Positions 1-7,788 of a DNA stretch of 41,592 nt are shown piece after piece. Below the pieces are notes generated by a model. It was not told the origin of the DNA, ran no database searches, and saw nothing but the letters and a program-made list of their open reading frames with translations. Where the stretch lies: the NCBI GenBank assembly GCA_031292615.1, contig JARLGT010000008.1:1-41592 (forward strand), read 5' to 3'. The DNA comes from Coriobacteriia bacterium (GTDB lineage: Bacteria > Actinomycetota > Coriobacteriia > Anaerosomatales > JAAXUF01). A program made the translations under genes and the position numbers. How positions within the stretch are numbered: position 1 is the stretch's first letter; each line of letters opens with the position of its first letter.

Positions 1-342
1 CTCCTCACGAGAGGCCTTCTCGACACGGACGGCCTTGGCGGCTTCCTTGGCCTCGCGCTCGACCTTGGCCTTGGCGACAGCCTCGTCGGCGGCCTTCTGG
101 CGAGCGACCTTCGCAGCAGCTTCGCGCTCGAGAGCGGTAGCGGCGGCGTTGCCGAACTTGTCGGAGAAGCGCTGCACGCGTCCACCGGTGTCGACGAACT
201 TTTGCTTGCCGGTGTAGAAGGGGTGGCACTCCGAGCACAGCTCGACGTGCAGATCGGGCTTGGTGGAGCGGGTCTTGAACGTGTTACCGCACGAGCAGTG
301 GACGGTTGACTCCACGTACTCCGGGTGGATTCCTGGCTTCAC
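1..342 (-). CDS. rpmE: 50S ribosomal protein L31, extended C-terminus (partial)
   Basis: Structural protein of the large ribosomal subunit. The visible protein is 114 residues from a GTG start at 342 and is still open at the window edge. A strong ribosome-binding site (GGAGGTG, 351-358 region) lies 8 nt before the GTG. The N-terminal ~65 residues are a normal zinc-type L31: they begin [16 protein letters not shown], carry Cys16, Cys18, Cys37 and Cys40 as the zinc-ligand set, and include the [20 protein letters not shown] block. From about residue 66 the chain becomes an Ala/Lys/Glu/Arg-rich, probably helical, highly charged tail. L31 is usually about 70 residues, so this tail is an unusual extension. 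It lies downstream of rho, as in many bacteria. The identity is certain; the true C-terminus cannot be seen. Confidence 0.93.
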   Translation of the reverse strand, partial: MKPGIHPEYVESTVHCSCGNTFKTRSTKPDLHVELCSECHPFYTGKQKFVDTGGRVQRFSDKFGNAAATALEREAAAKVARQKAADEAVAKAKVEREAKEAAKAVRVEKASREE

Positions 343-410
343 TCTTCAAACACCTCCGTGTATGGCTCGGTTTCCGACCGAGCCCGGGGACAGCGGGCGC
401 TAGTGTAGCA
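343..410 (-). promoter_or_regulatory. rpmE promoter and leader with hairpin
   Basis: Between rho and rpmE the minus strand has an extended -10 motif TGCTACACT (402-410) with no convincing -35. It is followed by a leader of about 50 nt. The leader contains a perfect 8-bp stem, GGCTCGGT/ACCGAGCC (364-371 with 377-384), around a 5-nt loop, ending just before the ribosome-binding site. No T-run follows the stem, so it is a poor intrinsic terminator for rho. It fits better as a leader structure, since L31 genes of several phyla are thought to carry autoregulatory leaders. The role is inferred. Confidence 0.45.
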
Positions 411-427
411 TCGAGCGTGCCGATGCG

Positions 428-1789
428 CTACAGGTCGATACCGTTGTTCTTGGTTTGCGCCTGCTTGGCCATGCGAACCAGGAACTCCTGGTTGCTAGTG
501 GTCTGCTTGAGGCCCTTGATGAGCATGTCCATCGCGCGCTCGGTGCTGTCGATGCCGTGAAGTACTCGGCGAACTCCCCACACGAACGGAGCCTCCTGCG
601 GATCGAGGAGCAGCTCCTCCTTGCGGGTGCCCGACGAGATGACGTCTATAGCCGGGAAGATGCGGCGATCGGCCAGCCCGCGGTCGAGGCGCAGCTCCAT
701 GTTACCGGTGCCCTTGAACTCCTCGAAGATGACCTCGTCCATCTTGGAACCGGTGTCGACCAGCGCGGTCGCCAGAATGGTGAGCGAGCCACCGAACTCG
801 ATGTTGCGCGCGGCGCCGAAGAACTTCTTTGGCGGGTAGAGCGCCTGGGAGTCCACACCACCGGACAGGATGCGGCCGGACGCCGGCTGTGCCAGGTTGT
901 ACGCGCGCGCCAGTCGAGTGATCGAGTCGAGTAGGATGACCACGTCGTGGCCGCTCTCAACCAGGCGCTTGGCGCGCTCGATGACCAGCTCGGCGACGGC
1001 GATGTGGTTGTCGGCAGGCATGTCGAACGTCGAGCTGATGACCTCGCCGTGAATCGAGCGCTCCATGTCCGTGACTTCCTCAGGACGCTCGTCAACGAGC
1101 AGACACATGAGGTGGACATCGGGGTCGTTGGCGCTGATGGCCGCGGCGATGTCCTTCAGGACGGTCGTCTTGCCTGCCTTGGGCGGCGAGACGATCAGGC
1201 CACGCTGGCCCTTGCCGATCGGAGCGACCATGTCGATGGTGCGCGCCGTCATGAACTCCTTGCCGTGCTCCATGCGAAGGCGCTGGTCCGGATAGACCGG
1301 CGTCAGGTCGGCGAACTTCCTGCGGCCACGGTTGGCCTCGGGCGGCGCGTCGTTGATGGCGTCGAGGCGCTGGAGGGCCGGGTACTTCTCGGTCTCCTTA
1401 GGCGGACGGACCTGACCGCGGATCATGTCGCCGCGGCGAAGCTCGTTGCGGCGAACGACCGACATCGAGACGTAGACGTCGTGGTCGCCGGGCAGGTAGC
1501 CGCCCGTGCGCACGAAGCCGTAGCCCTCGGGCAGGACGTCGAGGACGCCGGTGATCTCGATGAAGCCCTCGGACTTGACCTTGGCTTCGAGGACCGCGTC
1601 GACGATCTCGTCTTTCTTCTTCAGCGGCTTGGTGTCGATGTTCAGTTCGGCAGCCATGGCGCGCAGTTCGGCTACCGTCTTGACCATCAGATCTTCGCGC
1701 TTGACCGAAGGCTGAGGCGGCTGCTCTTGCTGTCCGCCACCCTGCCCACTGCCGCCGCGGCGACCGCGCTTGCGAGGACGTGCGCTCAT
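428..1789 (-). CDS. rho: Transcription termination factor Rho
   Basis: Hexameric RNA helicase that ends transcription at Rho-dependent sites. It has 453 residues. In order: a short Arg/Gly/Gln-rich N-terminus (1-30), a Rho N-terminal helical domain (about 33-75), a cold-shock-type RNA-binding domain (about 76-140, including [18 protein letters not shown]) and the RecA-like ATPase. Walker A is PPKAGKTT (202-209), Walker B is [10 protein letters not shown] (283-292), the Q-loop is SGGVD (309-313) and the R-loop is [11 protein letters not shown] (about 356-366). All are intact. The ATG start overlaps the transaldolase stop as ATGA, so the two are translationally coupled. Few clear intrinsic terminators with U-tracts are visible in this window, consistent with heavy use of Rho, though that is inference. 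Confidence 0.98.
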   Translation of the reverse strand: MSARPRKRGRRGGSGQGGGQQEQPPQPSVKREDLMVKTVAELRAMAAELNIDTKPLKKKDEIVDAVLEAKVKSEGFIEITGVLDVLPEGYGFVRTGGYLPGDHDVYVSMSVVRRNELRRGDMIRGQVRPPKETEKYPALQRLDAINDAPPEANRGRRKFADLTPVYPDQRLRMEHGKEFMTARTIDMVAPIGKGQRGLIVSPPKAGKTTVLKDIAAAISANDPDVHLMCLLVDERPEEVTDMERSIHGEVISSTFDMPADNHIAVAELVIERAKRLVESGHDVVILLDSITRLARAYNLAQPASGRILSGGVDSQALYPPKKFFGAARNIEFGGSLTILATALVDTGSKMDEVIFEEFKGTGNMELRLDRGLADRRIFPAIDVISSGTRKEELLLDPQEAPFVWGVRRVLHGIDSTERAMDMLIKGLKQTTSNQEFLVRMAKQAQTKNNGIDL

Positions 1790-2448
1790 GCGTTCTTCAC
1801 TTTCTCCCAGTCGGCCAGGAACGATTCCAGGCCGCGATCCGTCAGCGGATGCTTGACGAGATTCTTGAGCACCCCGAACGGCACGGTTGCGATGTCGGCG
1901 CCGATAAGCGCCGCCTGCACCACGTGGTTCGCGCTGCGTACCGATGCTGCAATGACCTCAACCTTGTGGCCGAAGTCGTAGTTCTCCAGCGCCCGGACCG
2001 TGTTCTCCAGGTGCATGATGCCATCTTCCGAGATGTCGTCGAAGCGACCGACGAACGGGCTGATGTAGCTGGCGCCCGCCCGTGCCGAGAGAAGCGCTTG
2101 CGGAACCGAGAAGCACAGCGTCATGTTGACCGTGATGCCCTTCTCGTGAAGGATCTTGGTCGCCGCCAGACCCTCGGGCATGACCGGCACTTTGACGATG
2201 AGGTTGGGCGCGATCGCCGCAAGCTCTTCGCCCTCACGGACGATCTCGTCGCGAGTCAGACCAACGGTCTCGCCACTGACCGGTCCATCGCAGATCTCGC
2301 AGATCCGCTTGAGGTGGTCATGGAAGCCGGACAGCTTGCCGCCCACACGCGAGTACAGCGTGGGGTTGGTGGTGACGCCGGCCAAGACTCCCCAGCTCGC
2401 CGCCTCTTCGATCTCGGCAATGTCCGCTGTGTCCAAGAAGAACTTCAC
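1786..2448 (-). CDS. tal: Transaldolase, TalC/Fsa-like family
   Basis: TIM-barrel aldolase that should transfer dihydroxyacetone units between sugar phosphates in the non-oxidative pentose phosphate pathway. It has 220 residues, the normal length of the short TalC/Fsa subfamily. The N-terminus MKFFLDTADIAEIEEA, the GVTTNPTL block, the Schiff-base lysine Lys86 (in IVKVPVMPEG) and the C-terminal HPLTDRGLESFLADW motif are present. The C-terminal motif resembles bacillary transaldolases more than E. coli fructose-6-phosphate aldolase. The GTG start at 2448 is set by GGAGGAGGG (2457-2465) at 8-nt spacing. The stop overlaps rho. Transaldolase upstream of rho and rpmE is a recurrent gene order in Gram-positive bacteria. 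Exact substrate preference cannot be read from sequence alone. Confidence 0.93.
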   Translation of the reverse strand: MKFFLDTADIAEIEEAASWGVLAGVTTNPTLYSRVGGKLSGFHDHLKRICEICDGPVSGETVGLTRDEIVREGEELAAIAPNLIVKVPVMPEGLAATKILHEKGITVNMTLCFSVPQALLSARAGASYISPFVGRFDDISEDGIMHLENTVRALENYDFGHKVEVIAASVRSANHVVQAALIGADIATVPFGVLKNLVKHPLTDRGLESFLADWEKVKNA

Positions 2449-2494
2449 TCTGCGAACCCTCCTCCGTGTCGCGTACCGGCTGCCGGGCCGGATG

Positions 2495-3400
2495 TCAGTC
2501 CTCTGCGATCGCCGCGCTGACCACTGTCTCGAGTGTGTCGGCGATGGTGCGGTCGAGCTGATGGCTGTAGATCACCGGGATGTCGTGCTCCCGGGCAAGG
2601 TCTTCGATGTAGCGGCCAAGCACCCTGATGCTCTCGAACTCGTCCTCGTAGCGCCTCTGCGGTCTGGTGCCATGAGTCTGGGCTTCTCGGATGTAGAAGT
2701 GGCTCCGGTGCGACTGTTCGTCGTCCACGCCGATGACAAGCTGGACCACCCGTACGTTCGCGAACTTGTGGGGGTCAAGGTATCCCGGCACGAGGTGGAC
2801 TCCCTCGATCACCGTCGAGATGCCCTCGAGCGCGGCGCGAGAGATCAGCGCCTTGACGCCGGTGTTTACGACAGCCGACTGCTCTCGGAATCCGACGACT
2901 ACGGGATTGGCGCCTTCCGGCACCGGGACTCGCAAACCTCGCCACGCTGAGAATGCGCTCTCGTAGATCGCAGGCATGAGGTCCTTGGTGAATATAGCAC
3001 GCATGACTTCCCGAATGGAATCCGTCGACGAGATGCGGTTGATACCGAGCCGGTGCGCGACCTCGGTGGCGATTGTCGACTTCCCTACCCCAGTCGTCCC
3101 GCCGATCAGAACTACAAGCGGCCGCTCGAGGTGCGAAAGCTGGCGCAACGTCAGGTAGCGGTCGGCGTAGTGCTGGCCCTCGATGGCATTCAGGCACTCA
3201 GCGGCAATCGCCCTCAGCCGCGCCGAGGTGATGGTGGTCTCGTCGCGATTGCGCAGGTCCTCTTGGATAGCGCTGGCTACGGCGTAGGCACGACTCGGCG
3301 GCAGACCGGTGCCCATGAACGACTGTGCGAGCAAACCCTTGGAGAACGGCAGCCCGTGAGCCTTGTCCGAGATGGTGATGATCTTGTGCTCTTCGGTCAC
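2495..3400 (-). CDS. 2-phosphoglycerate kinase (cyclic 2,3-DPG pathway)
   Basis: Predicted to phosphorylate 2-phosphoglycerate to 2,3-diphosphoglycerate using ATP, the first step to cyclic 2,3-diphosphoglycerate. It has 301 residues from a GTG start whose GTGA overlaps the stop of the synthetase gene. A GAGG lies 7 nt before it; an in-frame ATG at 3424 is an alternative. The N-terminal ~90 residues resemble an ATP-cone-like domain (KIITISDKAHGLPFSKGLL onward). The kinase domain carries Walker A GGTTGVGKST (100-109). The middle has TVIEGVHLVPGYLD, typical of this kinase family. The partner gene catalyses the second step and sits immediately upstream in the transcript. Function rests on family resemblance plus that pairing. 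A generic P-loop kinase is the alternative. Confidence 0.85.
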   Translation of the reverse strand: MTEEHKIITISDKAHGLPFSKGLLAQSFMGTGLPPSRAYAVASAIQEDLRNRDETTITSARLRAIAAECLNAIEGQHYADRYLTLRQLSHLERPLVVLIGGTTGVGKSTIATEVAHRLGINRISSTDSIREVMRAIFTKDLMPAIYESAFSAWRGLRVPVPEGANPVVVGFREQSAVVNTGVKALISRAALEGISTVIEGVHLVPGYLDPHKFANVRVVQLVIGVDDEQSHRSHFYIREAQTHGTRPQRRYEDEFESIRVLGRYIEDLAREHDIPVIYSHQLDRTIADTLETVVSAAIAED

Positions 3401-4749
3401 TGCGAGGCCTCGTTTCTTGCGCATCCCCGTTCGATTGCGAGCTGTGCGACGCGTGCGATCTGCGCGCCCAGGTCGCTGCCGTCCACCGCGACGGGCACGT
3501 TGTCGCACAGCACCGTCGGCACGCCAGCCTCCTCGCCCGCAATGGCCACAACGTCGATGGCGGCAGCCTTCAGCTCCGTGAGCAGCACGTCGTAGCCGCC
3601 GAGGCAGGCGTCCATGTCGGCGCCCAGGCGCATGCGGTCCGAGAGGTGCGCGCTCGCGCCGACGACGTGACAGCCGTGCTCGGCGGCAAGATGGGCGGCA
3701 AGGCTCGGCACGACCTCGGACGGCGCGGTCGTGGCGAAGAAGACGCGCTTGCCGGCGACCGACTCGATAGGGCGCGGCCGGAAGGTGGTCGCGATCACGG
3801 GCAGGTCCGGGCGCTGCGCCGCGATGATCGCGCGGATGCTGGCGACCTCCTCGGCGGTGGCGACCGGCTCCTCGGCACCGGCGATCACCACGAGGTCGGC
3901 CTGCGCGAGTCGGTACGGGCCGAAGTAGTCGCGCACGTACGTCTCGCCGCGCCCCGCGCCCACCACCAGCACCGCCGCGTCGAATGCGACCGGCGGAATC
4001 GCGGCGCCAGAGCCTTCGGCGATGAGTAGCTCCTTGCCGAGCGAATCGGCGAGCGCCGCTCCCTCGCGTACGTTGCTGAAGAACGTCGCGCCCGCCATGC
4101 CGCCACCGCAACGGCGGCAGCCGACGGTAGTCACGCGGCTCATGACGGCATCCTCGTAGTTGTCGGACGAGGCGTGCTTGCCCTGGCGCGCCAGCGCGAG
4201 CAGGTCGGCAGTTGTCAGCGCAACCTCGTCGCCGCGAATCAGCTCAGGCTCGGCCGGGCCGCCTCGGCCCATCGCGAGCACGACGACATCGCGGCCGCCA
4301 GCCTTCAGGCGACGCGCGATGTCGGCACTGAGGGCGGTCTTGCCCACGCGCTTGCCGGTGCCGACGATCGCCAGCACCGGCGTCGCGGGTTCTGCGAGCG
4401 AGCGTTGTGGCTCGAAGCCGAAGTCGGCGCCGCGGTAGGCGACCCCGTGCGCGAGCGCCACGCTCGCCAGCTCGAAGCGCTGCGCCGAGGAGAGCACAGG
4501 CTCGTCGGACAGGTCGATAACGAGCTCGGGTGCCCAATGCGCGAGCGCTGTCGCGAGTGTGGCGGCGGGCGTGGGGCCGGTGACGAGCGGGACGCCGTAG
4601 GTGTCGAGTCCGCGCTCCAGGTCGATCTTCTCGGTACCGCCGAGGAAGGCTGCGGCCACCACTTCGTGCTCGCGAGCGAGCTGTTCGAGCGCGAACCGGA
4701 CGACCGGCGGGTAGTGCTCGCCGTCGATCAGCGCGACCACGCGACTCAC
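3397..4749 (-). CDS. cpgS: Cyclic 2,3-diphosphoglycerate synthetase
   Basis: Predicted to close 2,3-diphosphoglycerate into cyclic 2,3-diphosphoglycerate in an ATP-dependent reaction. The product is a compatible solute and phosphate/energy store known from thermophilic methanogens. It has 450 residues from the GTG at 4749, whose GTGA overlaps the metallophosphoesterase stop. Longer in-frame starts exist but would run deep into the upstream gene. Visible features are a conserved N-terminus (ALIDGEHYPPVVRFAL), a P-loop GTGKRVGKT (130-138), the GRGGPAEPELI block and a CRRCGGG cysteine pair. Length matches the archaeal enzyme. It is co-transcribed with 2-phosphoglycerate kinase, which supports the assignment. 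Cyclic DPG in an organism of this type is unexpected, so biochemical confirmation would matter. Confidence 0.87.
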   Translation of the reverse strand: MSRVVALIDGEHYPPVVRFALEQLAREHEVVAAAFLGGTEKIDLERGLDTYGVPLVTGPTPAATLATALAHWAPELVIDLSDEPVLSSAQRFELASVALAHGVAYRGADFGFEPQRSLAEPATPVLAIVGTGKRVGKTALSADIARRLKAGGRDVVVLAMGRGGPAEPELIRGDEVALTTADLLALARQGKHASSDNYEDAVMSRVTTVGCRRCGGGMAGATFFSNVREGAALADSLGKELLIAEGSGAAIPPVAFDAAVLVVGAGRGETYVRDYFGPYRLAQADLVVIAGAEEPVATAEEVASIRAIIAAQRPDLPVIATTFRPRPIESVAGKRVFFATTAPSEVVPSLAAHLAAEHGCHVVGASAHLSDRMRLGADMDACLGGYDVLLTELKAAAIDVVAIAGEEAGVPTVLCDNVPVAVDGSDLGAQIARVAQLAIERGCARNEASQ

Positions 4750-5543
4750 GGCTCGTTCCCCACGACGTCGTCGGCGCGCCAGCCGCATACGCTCTTGTGG
4801 ATGCCGTGATAGTCCGCGGCCGTCTCGGCGTCGACGAACGGCTCCTTGCGAAGGACGCGCACGTGGTCGCCGTCATCGTCGATCTCGATGATGTTGTAGC
4901 TGGGGCGCACGCGCCCACGCAGGCGATGCGTGCAGCAGGTGCCCGCGTTGATGATGAGCATGTCTTCGAGGCGCCAGACGTTGGGAACGTGCTTGTGGCC
5001 GCAGAGCACCAGATCGACATCTGCGTCGGCGAGCACGCGCAGCAGGTCGCCCGCGTCGTGAACGATATTGCGCTCGCGCCCCGTTCCGGGAACCGGCACC
5101 AGGTGGTGGTGCATCGCGACCACCTTGATCTGCTCGGGGTTCTCGGCAAATCGCTCGGCGAGCCAGCGATGCGCCTCGCGGCCGATGCGGCCGGAGTCGA
5201 GGTCCGGCTCGCTGGAGTCCAGGCCGATCAGCCGCATCTCGGGGGTGACCAGATCGCAGCGCCTCGCGCCGAACAGCTCCTCGAAGTGGACGTCGCCCAC
5301 GTTGCGAGCGTCGTGATTGCCGATCAAGACCATGCGGCGCTCGGCGGTGATGCGATCGAGCATGTGCTGAGCCTGCCGAAACTCGCCGCGGTAGCCCATG
5401 TCGGTCAGGTCGCCGGTGACGACCACGATGTCCGGGTCCAGCGCGTTGAGCTCGTCGACCACGCGCGTGGCCAGCGACGGGATGTGGTAGCGCGAGCCGC
5501 AGTGCAGGTCCGAGATGTGTGCGATGACGGTCTTGTCTGCCAT
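4746..5543 (-). CDS. Calcineurin-like metallophosphoesterase
   Basis: Cytoplasmic two-metal phosphoesterase of 265 residues. All class motifs are present: Asp12/His14 (SDLHCGS), Asp45 (VTGDLTD), Asn76/His77 (GNHD), a His cluster (AMHHH, about 144-147) and His183/His185 (CGHKH). The layout resembles class III cyclic-nucleotide phosphodiesterases (CpdA-like), but substrate cannot be deduced. AAGGGA precedes the ATG. It is followed by a GTGA overlap into the cyclic-DPG synthetase, so it is expressed with that pathway. It could hydrolyse cyclic 2,3-DPG or a related phosphate compound, but this is speculation from position only. Confidence 0.88.
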   Translation of the reverse strand: MADKTVIAHISDLHCGSRYHIPSLATRVVDELNALDPDIVVVTGDLTDMGYRGEFRQAQHMLDRITAERRMVLIGNHDARNVGDVHFEELFGARRCDLVTPEMRLIGLDSSEPDLDSGRIGREAHRWLAERFAENPEQIKVVAMHHHLVPVPGTGRERNIVHDAGDLLRVLADADVDLVLCGHKHVPNVWRLEDMLIINAGTCCTHRLRGRVRPSYNIIEIDDDGDHVRVLRKEPFVDAETAADYHGIHKSVCGWRADDVVGNEP

Positions 5544-5564
5544 GTCGTGTCCCTTGCCGGAGGG

Positions 5565-6758
5565 CTACTTGGCGAGCGTCGTGCCTCCCACTGACGCGGG
5601 ATTGGCCGGGCTCGCGGCTGCGATCGCCTTGAGCTGGCTCTCTATTCCCAGCAGCGACGAGAGCAGGTTGCCCAGCGAATCGGTCGAGTTGTAGACGTCC
5701 TCTTGGTAGTTGCCGTCCTTGATCCCGCCCAGCTTGGCCGCCGTCTTCAGCGCGTCCTTGTACGTCCCGATTTGATCGACCAGTCCCATCGTCTTGGCCT
5801 CATCGCCGTTCCAAGCCCAGCCAGTCGCCATGCTCACGACCTTGGCGCGCGGCAACTTGCGTCCGGAAGCGACGATGTCGATGAACTGCCCGTACACCTG
5901 GTCGATCTGGCCTTGGAGCATCGCCGTTTCGGCAGGTGTGAGATCGCGGAACGGGCTACCGGCGTCCTTGTACTTGCCGGCCGTCAGCACCTTAAACGAC
6001 ACCCCCACCTTGCCGAGCAGTGCCGAAGCGTTGGGGATCTCCATGATCACGCCGATGCTCCCCACCGCCGAGCCGGGGCCGGCCACGATCTTGCTCGCTT
6101 GCGACGACATCATGTAGGCGCCCGACGCGTCGACGTCGCCAACCGAGATGACCACCGGCTTGCGCGTGATCTCGTCCTTCACGTACGCGGCGATCTCTTC
6201 ACTCGCGGCAACCGTGCCGCCTGGCGAGTTGACTCGCACGACGATGGCTTTGACGTTCGAGTCGCTGTCGGCACGGTCCAGCAGCTTGAGGAAGCTCTCG
6301 GGTGTGATGACGCCCGCGCCCGCCGAGCCGGCGATCGTGCCGTCGAACGGGATGACGGCGATAACGTTGTTGCCTCCACCGATGCCATCACGCCCGCCGC
6401 TCCCCAACGCCGAGACGAGCGACACGACGCTGACGATGACGATCAGGACGACCGCGATGCCCACGAGCCACCACAGCCACGCCAAGCTCGAGCGGCGGGC
6501 CGGCGCGGGGCCGACCATGCCGGGTGCGGGCTGCGCGTAGCTCGGCGGGTAGGCCGGCGGAACGTCGCCGCCGGGCTGCGCGTACGCCTGCGGCCCGTAC
6601 GTGGGCGCCGCGTATGGCGGCTGCGGCGCGCCGGCGTGAGGCGGCTGCGAGTACGGGGGGTACGGCGGGTAGGCAGCCTGCTGGGGTTGCGGGCCTGGGC
6701 CGGGCCCCATCGGCGGCAGTGGGGCGTTGGGTGTGGTGGCGTCGTCCGGTGCAGTCAT
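5565..6758 (-). CDS. sppA: Signal peptide peptidase SppA with proline-rich N-terminus
   Basis: Membrane-bound S49 serine protease that degrades leftover signal peptides and membrane peptides. It has 397 residues. Residues 1-88 are a Pro/Tyr/Ala/Gly-rich cytoplasmic region, 92-118 one transmembrane helix, and the rest the extracytoplasmic protease domain. The Ser-Lys dyad is visible as Ser212 (DASGAYMMSS) and Lys264 (GKYKDAGSPF). The 52-residue spacing equals that of Bacillus subtilis SppA (Ser147/Lys199). The VNSPGGTV block at 177 is also diagnostic. GGAGG precedes the ATG. A gap of about 110 nt separates it from thrB, without a clear terminator. The proline-rich tail resembles that of the HtrA protease elsewhere in this window. 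Confidence 0.93.
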   Translation of the reverse strand: MTAPDDATTPNAPLPPMGPGPGPQPQQAAYPPYPPYSQPPHAGAPQPPYAAPTYGPQAYAQPGGDVPPAYPPSYAQPAPGMVGPAPARRSSLAWLWWLVGIAVVLIVIVSVVSLVSALGSGGRDGIGGGNNVIAVIPFDGTIAGSAGAGVITPESFLKLLDRADSDSNVKAIVVRVNSPGGTVAASEEIAAYVKDEITRKPVVISVGDVDASGAYMMSSQASKIVAGPGSAVGSIGVIMEIPNASALLGKVGVSFKVLTAGKYKDAGSPFRDLTPAETAMLQGQIDQVYGQFIDIVASGRKLPRAKVVSMATGWAWNGDEAKTMGLVDQIGTYKDALKTAAKLGGIKDGNYQEDVYNSTDSLGNLLSSLLGIESQLKAIAAASPANPASVGGTTLAK

Positions 6759-6870
6759 GCGAGCCTCCGGGTCAGATCACTTGGGCACGAGAAGGGCGCG
6801 AGGTGCGCGGGATACAACGTTTGTTCCCCAGCCGCAGCACGAGCGTGCGCGGCGAGTTCGTGGCGTGGCT

Positions 6871-7788
6871 CTAGAGAAAGCGCGCGCCGGCACGGTCGAC
6901 TCGGAGTGCCTCGGGCGAGCGGCGTGTGCCGAGCGCACGCACGCGGTCTGCCGAGCGCTCGGCGACCACGGCGGCAAGCGCGTGAGCGATCTCGTCGGTG
7001 TCGCCAGCCACAAGGGCGATGACCGTGGGGCCGGCGCCGGAAAGCGCGACGCCGGCAGCGCCTGAATCGCGCAGGATGCTGTAGACCTCCTGGAGGTCTG
7101 AGACAGCCGACGCTCGATACATCTCGTGGAGCCGATCCTCGAGTGCCGCGCCCAGCAGTTCGGGGCGCCCGGTGGCGATGGATGCCGCGAGCAGGCCCGC
7201 GTGGGCGACGTTGAAGGCAGCGTCGGCGTGCGGGACCGCCTCGGGAAGCATCTTGCGCGCGGTGCGCGTCGAAAGCTCGCCGGTCGCGACCACCACCACA
7301 GCCGCCAGTCCCCGAGCGGGCTGGAAGCGGGCGAAGTGCGGCTTGGCGCCGTCGTTCCAACACACGGTAAATCCGCCCACGAACGCGGCAGCGACGTTGT
7401 CGGGATGCCCCTCCATCTCGGCGGCGAGTTCGAGAAGGCGCTGCTGGCCCAACTCGACCTCGGCGAGTCGCTCGCCCAGCAGCAGCCCTCCCACGATGGC
7501 GGCCGCCGAGGAACCCAGGCCGTTGCCCAGCGCGATATGGTTGACGCAGTCGATTGAAGCGCGCAGCTCGGGACGGCCGGCCTCGGCGAACGCTCGCGCC
7601 ATCGCCTGTGCGACGCGGTTGCGGCCGTCGGTGCGTAGGTGACCCACGCCCTCGCCCTCGACGCGCACGCTCCACTCGGGGGCAAGCTCGGCCTCGAAAC
7701 GGTTGAAGACGTCGAGCGCCAGCCCGAAGCTGTCGAAGCCCGGGCCGAGGTTGGCCGAGGTTCCCGGGACGAGAACCGCTTCTCCCAC
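6871..7788 (-). CDS. thrB: Homoserine kinase
   Basis: Cytoplasmic GHMP-family kinase that phosphorylates L-homoserine in threonine biosynthesis. It has 305 residues, the usual length. GHMP motif 1 is VPGTSANLGPGFDSFGLAL (7-25), the ATP-binding motif 2 is GNGLGSSAAA (88-97) and the C-terminal motif SGAGPTVIAL is present. The GTG start follows the hom TAG stop with no gap, and a GAGGAG inside the end of hom serves as the ribosome-binding site, so translation is coupled. No threonine synthase gene is seen in this window. Confidence 0.96.
   Translation of the reverse strand: MGEAVLVPGTSANLGPGFDSFGLALDVFNRFEAELAPEWSVRVEGEGVGHLRTDGRNRVAQAMARAFAEAGRPELRASIDCVNHIALGNGLGSSAAAIVGGLLLGERLAEVELGQQRLLELAAEMEGHPDNVAAAFVGGFTVCWNDGAKPHFARFQPARGLAAVVVVATGELSTRTARKMLPEAVPHADAAFNVAHAGLLAASIATGRPELLGAALEDRLHEMYRASAVSDLQEVYSILRDSGAAGVALSGAGPTVIALVAGDTDEIAHALAAVVAERSADRVRALGTRRSPEALRVDRAGARFL

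Noticed and set aside
947-1981. Open frame on the plus strand opposite rho
   Set aside because: Antisense to an unambiguous Rho factor; no homology recognised.
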